This document shows, one piece after another, positions 11,360 through 22,451 of a stretch of DNA of 64,000 nt; position 1 is the stretch's first letter; the number at the start of each line of letters is the position of its first letter. Origin of the DNA: Meghimatium bilineatum (lineage: Eukaryota > Mollusca > Gastropoda > Stylommatophora > Philomycidae). Location of the stretch: positions 39,106,248-39,170,247 of the forward strand of contig CM067306.1 of the NCBI GenBank assembly GCA_034231615.1, read 5' to 3'. Below the pieces are notes generated by a model. That model did no database searches, was not told where the DNA came from, and was given only the letters and a program-made list of their open reading frames with translations. The position numbers and the translations under genes are program-made.

Positions 11360-12690
11360 TTGCCACCTTCTAGGACCAAAAAAAAAAAAAAAAAGAGTTT
11401 CAGGGAACATGTTGACCACATTATCATAAGGTCAGGCAAAGGCTTAGCAGCAATGAAGGTTATGGCTGCTGCGCAGTGTGAGCAAAGATTGTTATTTCTT
11501 TTGTACCAGGGTTTGGTTGTGGCTGTGGTGGAATATGCACTGGCAATTCTGACTCTTAGCCAAACTCAGATCGAAAGACTGGATAGAGTCCAGAATGCAG
11601 CAATGCGTATCATTCTGGGATGCACAGGAGACACATCGACAAGAGCTATGCGATACCTACTTGACTGCCCAACAGCTGAGCATAGATTACAGTATTGCCG
11701 TGCACGGGCGTACCTTCAAATACATGCAGATAAGGAACACCCATTGCATTCCGAAATACAGAAAGTTAAAGGCAGCAGACTCAAGAGAGGAAGGTCGTGG
11801 ATGGGACGTGCTGAGGATGTAATACAAAGCGTGTGCCGATTACAGGATGTGGCAGCTGGTGCGGAATGGATAGGTCTACCCACAGATTTCGAAATTTGTT
11901 TGAGAGTAGTAATATCACTTAGCAGGGAATGCAGAGAATGGTGTCCCACAGCTGTGGAGAAAGAAGTGCAGGCTTTAATCAGTGAGAATACCAAAGAGGG
12001 GGATGTGATTATATACACTGATGGATCTGTAATTAGGCATGTTCGCAGTGCTTGGGCCTTTACAGCTCAGTTCGCAAGTAAAACGATCAAGGAGGAAAGT
12101 GGTGCCTTTGCGGTCACTACGAGTAGTATGACCATGGAGACTATGGCGGTGACCAAGGCATTTGAGTGGCTACGCACACAGAAAGTAACGCAGGTCTGCA
12201 TCTTGAGTGACTCTATGAGTATGATTAAGAAGGTACAAGTGGGTCTCGTTCGCGAACAGTGGATTGAGGCCTTGAGAAATGCGAGCGTGAAAGTGGTTAC
12301 ATTTATTTTCGTGCCGGGACATGTGGGCGTTCGAGGCAATGAAAGAGCGGATCAACTGGCATCGTGTGCGATTGTGGCAAAGGGCGATGGGGCAATGGAT
12401 CGCGCTGACGTTTTGAACTCCTTAAGAGATATAACACGTGAGAGTGAGACTAATGTGGATGATGATTCCTTTTCAATGGCTAGGATTAAAGATCAGGGAT
12501 TGAAATGCGGTGTTGCTAGAGGTGAACATTTTGTAGGGCGCAGAAGAATGATGGTCAACCAGCATAGGACCGGTACTGTCAGCAGAAGTGTGATGGCGGA
12601 TACACTCAAGGAGAGATCGGAGCAACTATGGATGTGTCCAGTTTGCAGTGATGATGATCCGACGACTAACTAACTAACTAACCTTCTAGG
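11360..12690 (+). mobile_element. 5'-truncated non-LTR retrotransposon with intact RNase H domain
   Basis: A 437-codon open frame. Residues about 40-130 look like an RT thumb/connection region (QTQIERLDRVQNAAMRIILG, a typical LINE motif). Residues about 210-345 form a type-I RNase H: YTDGS with D221, METMA with E260, LSDSMSM with D284, and PGHVGVRGNERADQLA with D331. All four carboxylates are present. The frame ends in TAA within a ctaactaactaac tail typical of I/Jockey-like elements. The first about ten codons come from an A-rich tract (AAAA... at about 11379), which marks the truncation point. RNase H downstream of RT points to the I, Loa or R1-like side of the LINE tree. Base composition is clearly less AT-rich than the surrounding intron. 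Confidence 0.85.
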
Positions 12691-12746
12691 AGAGACTCAG
12701 TGAATTTTTAACAATTTGAACCATAGCTGCTATGATGATAGGCATG

Positions 12747-13135
12747 GACTCCCTTGCTAAAATTGGAGAAAATCTCTAAACAGAGATGCATGATGAGAGG
12801 TATTGACTCCCTTGATAAAATTGGAGAAAATCTCTAAACAGAGATGTATGATGAGAGGTATTGTCTCCCTTGATAAAATTGGAGAAAATCTCTAAACAGA
12901 GATGTATGATGAGAGGTATTGACTCCCTTGATAAAATTGGAGAAAATATCTAAACAGAGATGTATGATGAGAGGTATTGACTCCCTTGATAAAATTGGAG
13001 AAAATCTCTAAACAGAGATGTATGATGAGAGGTATTGACTCCCTTGATAAAATTGGAGAAAATATCTAAACACTAGAGATGTATGATGATAGGCGTTGAT
13101 TACTTGCTAATATGGGAAGAAATGTCTAGAGATGC
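12747..13135. repeat. 58-bp tandem repeat, about 6.5 copies
   Basis: The unit runs gactcccttgataaaattgg, agaaaatctctaaacagaga, tgtatgatgagaggtatt. Copies are nearly identical in the middle and divergent at the last one. It begins only about 55 bp after the retrotransposon tail, so it may have been seeded by that element's 3' region. Confidence 0.94.
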
Positions 13136-13730
13136 TTGATGAAAAATACTACACTATGAGCTGACTGCGATTTGTACTGGCATTATACAGAGAATACATG
13201 AATGATTGGTTATTTATTATGAACTGATATCAGGGGCTGGACAAGCTGGGCTTTTTCATCAACATCCGCATAACCTAAGATAGAAACTGCTGGAGGACTC
13301 TGTTGTGTGTTGATGTATCCAATGTGGGAACCGCTACAACCCTACTTGTTTATGAGCTTATGGATATGAATGGATCCACATCATTGCACTTTAGGCAGGC
13401 AAATAGGTGCTCAGTATCCCTAGCAAATGTAGAAATGTATTCATACTGGTAGTTCATGTAGCTTGCTGGTTTACCACGCTTCTGAATCTGCCCCGCAAGC
13501 TTCCAGTTCAACCAGTGCAGCATTTAATACTAAATTCCTCACATCTCAGCCTAGATGTGTCATCATTGGCAATGTCTGGATTCAGCTGGTGCTCATGATG
13601 TAGTTTCAGCAATTCTCCATGTTCATTGTCAACTCTCCATCTATTAGTGGCTTGGATACAAGTCTGTCTTCTCTTCTGAATGAACAACAAACATCTAAAC
13701 AAATTACAGCTGAGCTATTGATGAAGTCCA
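13136..13730. other. Unassigned intronic sequence
   Basis: It contains modest open frames on both strands, none with a recognised motif. It may be an eroded mobile element. Confidence 0.4.
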
Positions 13731-13734
13731 GTTC

Positions 13735-13855
13735 TGTGGCAGTGTGGTACAGAGCAGAGCATGTCTGTAATGGCCATGGTACCATTTTCGAAACTTACCT
13801 CAGACAACTGTGCATCCAGACCATTCAGAAAGCAATGGCAAAGTACTGAATATAA
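13735..13855 (+). mobile_element. tRNA-like SINE, copy 1 of a three-copy family
   Basis: It reads gtacagagcagagcatgtct, a degenerate B-box region (ccattttcgaaacttacc), then catccagaccattcagaaag and caatggcaaag. The same order occurs on the minus strand at 30840-30960 and 45135-45240. Confidence 0.6.
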
Positions 13856-14029
13856 ATACTGCCAAGAAAACACTACAGTCAAAAAATCCTGGGGTGATGC
13901 TACATCCTGTATAGGATTTGCTACCAATTTTTTTTTTTTATTGATGAAGTGATACATAAAACTGATATTTATAAACTGTATGTTTGTCTGCATAGCTTCT
14001 AAATTATCAAATACTTTCTCACTTGTGTG

Positions 14030-14300
14030 TTGCAGGATCCTGAAAGAGAAACAAAGAATATCAACAGTTACCTGCCATGTATGTCACATAAAAAGACTAA
14101 TCGATTTGGGGAGTTGAGTTGGCTATTCCATCTTATAGTGATTCAAAGTGACACAGAAGCCATTCTGAAGTCAGAAATCTCACACCAAAAAAGCACAAAA
14201 TGGGTTATGCTAAAAACCATGATACAATGTGTTCATTCTCCAGACTACATCCTGCTAATCTGCAGGAGTGTGAGAACAAACACAGAAGATATACTTTCTC
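14030..14300 (+). mobile_element. Dispersed SINE-like repeat, family A
   Basis: Shared words in order: cctgaaagagaaacaaagaa, ctgccatgtatgtcacataa, gtgacacagaagccattctg, accatgatacaatgtgttca, gactacatcctgctaatctg, caggagtgtgagaacaaaca. The same order recurs near 14870-15110, 18630-18890, 44640-44850 and 50500-50765. The 3' part overlaps the end of exon 13's downstream intron at 14307. Confidence 0.65.
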
Positions 14301-14306
14301 ACTCAC

Positions 14307-14609
14307 CCTTTTAAATGTTCCATTTCCTAAGTCGTCATCTTGCAGACTGGTAAACATAGCCTTAAGTCTGTTAACAGACGGAAGCTCTATAGAACCATCA
14401 GTATTGAACTCAGTTCGACTCTCAGGCACTTCTTCCTCTGTAGTATGTCCAACCATGTGCACAGCAGCAGGACGTGCCTGTTTGGAGCTGAGAGACACAC
14501 TAGAGTCTGAAGACCGATGTGGGGATGAAGAGTGACTCAAGTCCCCCTTCAGCGAGGGATTGAAAGAAGGTGAACTGTGGTCTGTGACACTGATTTCAAT
14601 GTCATTTGC
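14307..14609 (-). CDS. Exon 13, Ser-rich region with short conserved-looking helix
   Basis: 303 bp, 101 codons, phase 0 on both sides, model residues 1089-1189. The acceptor is TCTCTTTACAG and the donor AAAAGG|GTGAGT. It is Ser/His-rich (HSSSPHRSSDSSVSLSS), then an acidic Thr/Glu stretch. It ends with an amphipathic motif, LPSVNRLKAMFTSL (1164-1177), that stands out from the disordered flanks and may be a binding helix (inference). Confidence 0.84.
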
Positions 14610-14869
14610 CTGTAAAGAGAATAGAAAACAGATTATATCCAAACTTTCCTTATATTCCTTGATAATCTCATTTGTAACCTGAAGTGTTGAATGTACTCTA
14701 CAGTAATTCCAAAAGAAACCTGAAGCAATTCGATGTCATCAGAACAGAATAGTTCAAATACAATGGTCTGATTATATCTTTGTCTCTTGTTAGAATCCCC
14801 AGCAAGAAGCTCTTGTTATCAATATGCAAATAGGGAAAAAAGAGACTCTTTCTTCATAACTTTCTTTGA

Positions 14870-15110
14870 CATGTGAGGGTAGGAAAGAATAGAAATATTG
14901 CTACCTCTCATGCATGTTGTAGGAGGCGACTAAGGAGGTGGCGGGGGTGGATGTTGGCTGTCCCATCCCATAAAGGTTCAAAGTGACACAGAAGCCTTTT
15001 TGTTGTTGGATATGTCAGACTGAAAGATGTAGATATCACAGCTAAGCTGTAAACCATGACATAACAGATTACATTCTTCAGACTAATAGTTAATTTGGAG
15101 TTTGAGAAAG
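14870..15110 (+). mobile_element. Dispersed SINE-like repeat, family A, second copy
   Basis: It contains ctctcatgcatgttgtagga, ggcgactaaggaggtggcgg, ggctgtcccatcccataaag, gtgacacagaagcc and gctaagctgtaaaccatgac in the family order. The end is degenerate. Confidence 0.55.
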
Positions 15111-15409
15111 AGTGCAGAAGAAGAGAGCTTTCTTTCATGCCCAGAAGACTCCAATTCTCCATGGTGTGCAATGCTTTACAGTCTCCTGCTGAGAAGTTAT
15201 CTTGAGAAGTTATTATGTGTATCTATCTATCTAAATGAAATGTGCTTTACAGAACGTTGCCATCACTGTAACTCTTTAGGTCTCTCGGTTATAGTTATGT
15301 CCTTAACTATGAGTTCGTAGATAGCCGGTAAGCCCTATTCTGACTGGAAATGTCCTTAGACAATTTGGGCATGGGATGACTACTGTGGATGGTTTTGGTC
15401 TACCTGTGA

Positions 15410-15850
15410 CACTCTAGCCACTGTCAGCTTTTGATCTGCTGCATTTCTCCTCTTTTGACAAGATGCTATGCCTTTTTTGACTGTAGAGCACCATGTAGTT
15501 CTATTGTGTGCAAGTTCTTTACTTGTATCTTGGTCTATTCTTTCAGTGAGGTCTTCCTAGTAGCGCTTCTTTTGGCCACCTGGAGAGCATATGCCCTTCT
15601 GCAACTCACCATAGAGAATTATCTTTGGCAGGAGATGATCTGTCATATGTACCACAGGGCCTATCCAACGAATCTGTATCTACATCAGAATAGTGTCAAT
15701 GCTAGGAATACCAAATCTATCAAAGACAGTGGTATCAGAATCTTGTCTTGCCATATGATGTTATTTTCTGAGACAAGGTGTGTGAAAGTGATTGAGCTTC
15801 CTCACATGCCATCTATACACAGTCAATGCTTCACCAGGATATAACAGCAC
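15410..15850 (-). mobile_element. LINE reverse-transcriptase C-terminal fragment
   Basis: On the minus strand, frames give MLYPGEALTVYRWHVRKLNH, then FDRFGIPSIDTILMQIQIRW, then YGELQKGICSPGG. This is the usual thumb region order of RTE-type LINEs (the conserved form is 'tL.e.aglpsi...l.q.qlRWaGHv.RM.....pk.llyGEL..G'). Stops and frameshifts make it dead. Confidence 0.7.
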
Positions 15851-15859
15851 TTGAAACAC

Positions 15860-17340
15860 ACTGCTCTGTGGGTTGGCTGGTTGCTGATCCAGTGGTCCAT
15901 GGGCTCAAGCCATTTGACTCAACACTGCTCTCAAACTTTCAGCTTAGTCCCAGCCAGTATACTGATCTATGCAATGTGAATGATGATAAATAAAATTCCA
16001 GTGATTTTTGTCCAGAATATAGTCTTCCTTATGATCTTCTGAAATTTGTGTGGTCTCTGAAAAAATTGTCCCGCCTCCTCTAATGACATGTGCATGCATT
16101 CCTGAATATCTGTTGTCCAGTGATGTTTTGGTCAATCTTTACCTCTACTGTCTTCTATCACCAGTGGTACACAAAACAAATTACTGACAAGACAGTAAAG
16201 GTATGCCTACATGAAAAGAAGAATTATTAAATATAAAAAATGTTTTCATCAATAAGTCTTCATAAGGCGGCAGCCAAAAAAGTATGATGAAAAGTTATGC
16301 AAAAAAGACATCATTGGAAAAGAAACTAAATCCACAAGTAAGGTTGGCCAAGAGAACACTACATAACTATAACATATCCTCTTATTCAAGTGTGAATTGT
16401 CTAGAATCAGAAGAGGGCAGCTGTTATTTGAGGTGACACTTGTATGTGTCTGCTAAAATTCAAGGCTTTGTATTAAGATGAGGTCAAATCTTATGACAGG
16501 AAATTTGACAATTTTAAAAAAAAGAAATGACTTATTTTAATACAAGTCCACAACTTGTTTTGCTGCTGGTTGAAAAAAGTGTTTCTCTGAAAAAATCAAA
16601 AGCTTTGCCTTGAACAAAGTCAAAGCCTCTGTTGTGCCCTGTCTCAGTCATTAAAATGTGTCAATAGAAACTGTACTACAAAGAATTCATGCAAGAATTT
16701 TCACTTTACTATTTACAAAGTGGTTAACAGTTTGACTGCAAAGCTTGTGATTTGATATTTTGTGAAATCAGGTTAACGGGTATCCCTGCTGTTTTTTTAT
16801 TTTCAAACTGCCCATGTAGTAACAGAAGCCTGGACTTCTAGCTCAGGTGTAAAGAATACAACCAGTCTTCTTTCCAGGAAAGACGTAGGAGGTGACTAAT
16901 CAAAGTTGGGGAATAGGCTGACAACCTGATACTTGTGAACAAATTATCATTGTTACATTTTGTCTCAATTTCTTACTTAAGTTTTCTATTTTTTTTAAAT
17001 CCCCATGGATGATGAAAACATTCAGACCAATGGACATTGTGCATTTGTCCTTTTGTGGCAGACTCCCAGGGGAATGCTAGATGTGCGATCACTGAGGATG
17101 GGTAAAAAAAAATCTGACAGAATAAAGTTGGCCCAGAAGTGTGTGTTGTGCTCCTGGAAGGAGGTGGTAACACTGGGATACTGGGGCACTGAAATGCCTC
17201 CTTTGGGGGATTAAACATGCATCCATAAACTCCCATAACACAACCATGCCTTTGAGACAATATTACATGAGTCTGGGTGTCACCTCATTTACACAACTGA
17301 AAATGAATCTTTTCTTTATGTGTCTTGTGCTTTTTTCTAA
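15860..17340. other. Intron stretch without gene; SINE-like pieces near 16845-16930
   Basis: Around 16845-16930 (caggaaagacgtaggaggtgactaat) there is a partial family A repeat. The rest is AT-rich unique sequence with no coding signal. Confidence 0.4.
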
Positions 17341-17346
17341 AAGATT

Positions 17347-17595
17347 ATGGGCAATCATGAGCTATCTGCTCACAGCTAAATGATTATTTCATCATCATCA
17401 TGTGTCATGAGCTATCTGCTCACAGCTAAATGATTATTTCATCATCATCATGTGTCACGAGCTATCTGCTCACAGCTAAATGATTATTTCATCATCATCA
17501 TGTGTCACGAGCTATCTGCTCACAGCTAAATGATTATTTCATCATCATCATGTGTCACGAGCTATCTGCTCACAGCTAAATGATTTTTGGCCCAT
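17347..17595. repeat. 50-bp tandem repeat, 5 copies
   Basis: The unit gagctatctgctcacagcta / aatgattatttcatcatcat recurs at exact 50-bp spacing (17361, 17411, 17461, 17511, 17561). Copies are almost identical. Confidence 0.96.
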
Positions 17596-17949
17596 CATCA
17601 TTTCCAAAATCTGGTCACCCTGTCCATTGGTCGTCACTTTGTCTGTTCTCTACTTGCCTGGAGTAGTAGGTTTGCATAATACATAGTTGCTTATTTACAG
17701 AACTTACCTGAGGTGCACTGTTTAATCAGGAGAATACTTCACAATATAAGTATTTTTTGAACTCACACATATCAAGGGCCTACCTCGCACTTCCTGTTCA
17801 GTTTTTAAGAAATGTGCAACAGTCTTATTTTTTAAATTAGTTTTTAATGTCATTGTGGAATGCAATATTTTCACTCTGTCAGTTCATTTCTTTCTGTTAG
17901 TGTGTGTAATTGTTGCTATATCAATGTTTAAATTACCTTCGGCTGATAA

Positions 17950-18270
17950 TGATGCAATATGCAGATATCAATATGCAGAGTTCAGGAGTGGGGTTGGATA
18001 TTAGGGTTAGGATTAGTTCTAACACTATGTCTAACCCTCAACCCCCTCCTAAACTCTAGCATTATCACTTCTTTTCCGATGCACACAAGTGGCATTAAAT
18101 CCTAATAGGTTGCAATATGCAGATGTACAGAGTTTGGGGGGGGGGGTTGAGTGGTAAGGTAATGGTTATTTCTATCACTGTGCTTAACACCCATACCTCC
18201 TCTTCCCCCCCTCCCAAGTCTAACATAACCCTTTCTCTTCCAATGCATATTCATGGCATTAAATCATGGC
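17950..18270. repeat. Tandem pair of G-rich/C-rich hairpin units, about 155 bp each
   Basis: Each unit starts near gcaatatgcagat. It has a G-rich arm (gagttcaggagtggggttg in unit 1, a 10-G run in unit 2), a loop with tctaacactatgtctaaccc, and a complementary C-rich arm (caaccccctcctaaactc; cctcttccccccctcccaag). Both end near gatgcacacaagtggcatta / aatgcatattcatggcatta. Confidence 0.7.
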
Positions 18271-18629
18271 ATAATTTAACCTCTACTAACTTGAGCCATT
18301 TTTGTTATTTCTGGATGTCACTCTGCAAGAGATATAATTTCATTTTTGGTGGCAGACATTGACTAATGCAAGTCATTTGCCTGCTTACCAGCAAACTCAA
18401 ACTTTAGTTCACTTGATATCCACAGAATGACAATACAAATTACTCCATGGTTTGCTTCACCCAACCATCAGGATGTAGAATTCCAGGGTTTGTGCTCTGG
18501 GAAGATTGAGAAATGGCACATACAACTGAGCAAGTGTGGTAGGTGATGCTAGTCAACAACTATCTAGACAGCTGAGCACTTATAGGAAAACATTGAGCTA
18601 TAATCCAGGTTCATAACTCAGCTTACCTT

Positions 18630-18890
18630 TACTTTCATGGGAGCAAAGAAAAATATTACTGTAAACTGCCATGCACATCATAAGAGGCAACTAAGGATGT
18701 TTGGGGGTGGAGTTTGCTATTCTATGCTATAGGTTAATGTGGCTCTAAAATCTCATGATGAAGTTGGATGTATGGAAAGGTAAATATTGCAGCTAAGCTG
18801 TAAACAAAGATACAATACTCTCTAGACTACATCCTGTTAACCAGTGGGAATGTGAGAACACATGCAGAAACATAATTGAATGAAAAGAAG
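18630..18890 (+). mobile_element. Dispersed SINE-like repeat, family A, third copy
   Basis: It contains gccatgcacatcataagagg, caactaaggatgtttggggg, gctaagctgtaaacaaagat, and gactacatcctgttaaccag followed by tgggaatgtgagaaca. It is followed by a GAA-rich tail (gaagaagaagaag). Confidence 0.6.
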
Positions 18891-18985
18891 AAGAAGAAGT
18901 TTTTTTTTTAAAGAAACAATTTGAATCGATGATGAGACAAATAAAACAAATTATGGATTAATCATGCATGGATACATCCACTCAC

Positions 18986-19720
18986 CTGCTCATTTATCCG
19001 CTTGCTTCCACTCAGCTTGTTCACAACTTCAGCATCTGGTGAAAATGAATCAAGCGTAACTGACCACCTCTTCTTTGCTGCTGCCTGAGGAATTTCAAAA
19101 TCTCTGGAATACTGTTCCCTCAACAGTTGCTGCCGAACAAGAATCAACTGTGACTCTGCTTCTTCCGCTTCTTTTAAACTAGTGTCCGAGACAACAGAAC
19201 TTCGAACACGTGCAGATAATCTTTCATCCACATCAACTGTGGCACTATTAAAGTTTTCTTGATTATGATTGTGGACTGCACCACCGTGAGAATCACCAGG
19301 CTGAAAGACAATTGTGTTGATTGTTTCATTTGAAAAGTTCTCATGTGATTTAAGTCTCTCTGAATCTGATTTCACTGTGTCAGAAACATTATCCTGATGA
19401 TTTGTTTCAGATGGCATCAATTCTGAATTTGAATCTATTGGTGTTAATGTTTTAGATTCAAGATTTGGTAAAGGAAATTTTTCTAATGTATCTGGTAGAA
19501 CTAAGTCACTAATAAGGCTGTCTTGATTTAAAGGAACACTTGACTCAACATGTTTGTTGTTTCTGATATCTTGAAATAATGAATAAGATCCACCCCCATT
19601 TATTGTTATGCCGGATGAACTTTCAACTGCATCTTTCTCTTGTTTAATAATTTCATCTGCTACTCTAAGAACATCCAGGACATCATCAGTAATGAGTCTT
19701 CTCTTTTCAGATGATTCCTC
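18986..19720 (-). CDS. Exon 12, long disordered region with two helical segments
   Basis: 735 bp, 245 codons, phase 0 on both sides, model residues 844-1088. The acceptor is CTTATTTCACAG and the donor GAGCAG|GTGAGT. It begins with a helix-prone segment, RRLITDDVLDVLRVADEI, that continues the coiled-coil tendency of exon 11. A long Ser/Asn/Asp-rich stretch follows. A second probable helix (SLKEAEEAESQLILVRQQ) spans 1024-1051. The end is basic (AAAKKRWSVTLDSFSPD). No catalytic motif was seen. Confidence 0.88.
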
Positions 19721-20039
19721 CTGTGAAATAAGACAAATATATACGAGATTATAAAAATACATATTAACCTATTAACAACCATGAGCCATGAATTGAGGCA
19801 TTACATTTTTCACTATGACAATAAGCCTTCGGCAGAACTGTGATTTAGTATTTTCTTTGCAAAGTTTAGTATACAATTTTCACTGCCATATTTCAGTTTG
19901 TTAAAGGTTTTATTATCTTTAGTAAATTTAATGTATTCTTTTTTTTAAAAACATTCATTTACCAACAAAACAATATCTCATGTTAATATTTATGATTAAA
20001 GCAGGCATATTTCCAGTAGCAATTTATGGCTAAACATAC

Positions 20040-20560
20040 ACATTTAGTAAGTCAGTGGCAAAGAGAATAGTTGCCTTTGAAATAAATGCTACAGAAAGAT
20101 TCTGAGAATATTATGGACAGTGAAAAAGACAAATCAAGAAGTGATAAGATCATTAAACATTGTAGAGGATTGGCTTTTAAACAACATTATTATAAGAACA
20201 CTGATATCTTTTGGTAAATACTAAATTAGGTAAACAGGTTACTAGAAATACCTAACTATCGATTTAAAACAAAAATAAAAACCAATAAAACAAAGGACAA
20301 TTATCATTGTTGATAGTTAGGTATATCTATTTATTCATTTGGTTACTGTGGCACCTTCCTTTTTGTCAGACATCATCATATATTTTGGTTATTTATATGA
20401 GACTTTTTGGTCATATAAAGAGACATAACAGCATGGCACAATAATGGAAGGTATAGTAGCGAAACAGCTTGCACAAAAAACCAAGAGGCTTACAGTGTGG
20501 CGATGAGGACAACATTCTGTAGAGGACATGTCACATCGAGCAAGAGAGAGCGAGATGATT
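20040..20560 (+). mobile_element. Degraded LINE RT fragment
   Basis: Frame pieces resemble LINE C-terminal blocks: 'TERF.EYYGQ.KRQ' (ctacagaaagattctgagaa, tattatggacagtgaaaaag), then ggtcatataaagagacataa ('GHIKRH') and gaggcttacagtgtggcgat. The tail words cattctgtagaggacatgtc and acatcgagcaagagagag are shared with 62820-62890. Confidence 0.6.
20305..20432 (+). repeat. Direct repeat, copy 1 (pair with 21062-21185)
   Basis: The block gttgatagttaggtatatct through ggtcatataaagagaca is repeated about 750 bp downstream with about 95% identity by eye. It includes the LINE-tail motif ggttactgtggcacc. Confidence 0.85.
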
Positions 20561-20681
20561 GCTAGTAGCAGGGATGAGGGTCACCCATTGACAATGGACA
20601 AGGAATCTCAGATTGTTTAAACATGTCCCTTGCTGTGGCAGGTCAACCCACCAAAAATCATCAGAGGTTCTGAAGATTCAT

Positions 20682-21593
20682 AAATTAGACTTACCTAAAA
20701 CACAGGTTTATATTTCATTTCAATGGGACACGACAGACTATAGCTAAAACTAGTGGGTAATGATGAGCAGACAAGAAATCATAAAAATTACAATACACAA
20801 TTCACATTCAACGTTTCAACCAGAAGGTCTTTATCAAGACACAAACAAAACATCAAAAGACGACGAATGGAAAAATTATCACAACGTCCAACGGAAATAT
20901 GGAAATAATGTGCCCGATGGTCAGAGAGTACATAAAAACGTAAATATATGTGGAAACGAAACGAATGAAACGAACAAAAAGATGAGTAAATGAGGGAACA
21001 AAAAGAATAAAGACAAAGACCACATCGATAGTTAGTGAAATGGTGAAAGATGATTAGTTATCATTGTTGATAGTTAGGTATATCTATTTATTCATTTGGT
21101 TACTGTTGCACCTTCCATTTTGTTAGACATCATCATATATTTTGGTTATTTATATGAGATTTTTTGGCCATATAAAGAGACAACAGCGATTGACCATAAT
21201 GATAACAAATCATGTTTCACCATTTTGTATGTCTAGTACTGAGTTGTTATACAGTACTTTGTCTTTATTCTTTTTGTTCCGTCATTTACTCATCTTTTTG
21301 TTCGTTTCGTTTCCACATGTATTTACGTTTTTATGTACTTTCTGACCTTCCGGCATATCATTTTCATATTTCTGTTGGTCGTTGTGATAATTTTTCCATT
21401 CGTCGTCTTTTGATGTTTTGTTTGTGTCTTGATAAAGACCTTCTGGTTGAAACGTTGAATGTGATTTGTGTATTGTAATTTTTATGATTTCTTGTCTGCT
21501 CATCATTGCCCATCATTACCCACTAGTTTTAGCTATAGTCTGTTGTGTCCCATTGAAACGAAATATAAACCTGTGTTTTACGTAAGTCTAATT
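20682..21593. mobile_element. Large foldback element with about 338-bp inverted arms, Penelope-like terminal sequence
   Basis: The left arm (about 20682-21019) and right arm (about 21256-21593) are inverted copies over their whole length. Matching words are aaattagacttacctaaaac and its complement, and cattcaacgtttcaaccaga and ctggttgaaacgttgaatg. Both arms therefore show almost the same open frame, on + at 20760 and on - at 21506, which is not a gene. The phrase tgataaagaccttctggttg followed by aaacg is characteristic of Penelope-like element termini. The loop (21020-21255) contains a direct-repeat copy of 20305-20432. Confidence 0.75.
21062..21185 (+). repeat. Direct repeat, copy 2
   Basis: The second copy of the 20305-20432 block, lying in the loop between the two inverted arms. 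This suggests local duplication or repeated target use. Confidence 0.85.
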
Positions 21594-21844
21594 GTTGTTA
21601 TGTTTCACGCAGTTACGTTGTATTGATTGTCATAAGATTCATAAAGGAGACTATGTTCTAGAAAAAAAGTCACAGGGAGAAGAATATATCATGTATCAAG
21701 TTATGTTTGTTAAAATTTCCAGGAATTAAAAATAATAGAGCTCTTGTTTCCTATACAGAATTTTTTTTTCATTCACAGAAGACTTCATTTATAAATGGTA
21801 TGCAATACTTTGAGAAAAAAACCTACTCTAAGGGATCTAAATAT

Positions 21845-22000
21845 TTATGTAAGAAATCATGTTTCACCATTTTGTATGCAGACATTCAACGTGAAATCAT
21901 GTTTCACAATTTTGTATGCAGACATTCAACGTGAAATCATGTTTCACCATTTTGTATGCTGACATTCAACATGAAATCATGTTTCACCATTTTATAATCA
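21845..22000 (+). repeat. 40-bp tandem repeat, 3-4 copies
   Basis: The unit aaatcatgtttcaccatttt / gtatgcagacattcaacgtg. The same aaatcatgtttcaccatttt word occurs at 21207 in the foldback loop, so the repeat may derive from that element. Confidence 0.85.
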
Positions 22001-22451
22001 TTCATCAACATGACATCTTGCAAATATCCAGTGATTTTAATAGTGCGTCACTTTGACCACACTGTCTCTATGATTGCATAATTTCAATACAGCCACATCA
22101 AGTTCAATCAATAGGTATGAAAGGTTGAAAATGTGTAGAGGATTGACTTAATTGTACTTGTGTTATTCCATATGTACTCCATCTCAATGAATGATGTAGC
22201 ATTTTACAATTCACATTTTAGTTTGTGATTTCTGTGAATATTAGTAGTTTCTTCAAATCACAAAATATTTGTATCCATTCCTATTCTTATTTTAAAGAAA
22301 ACAAAATTAATAATTATAATAAGAAATCTGAGAAAAGAAAAACAAATTAAATGCATAAAATATATAAATTAAACATGTCTGCTGTATTCCATTTTCTAAA
22401 TAAAGAGTACTCAAGGAATCATATTTTATACTATTAAATTTGACAATTTTA

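Noticed and set aside
20760-21506. Pair of nearly identical 74-77-codon ORFs on opposite strands
   Set aside because: They are the two arms of the foldback repeat, so similarity follows from the inverted duplication, not from paralogous genes.
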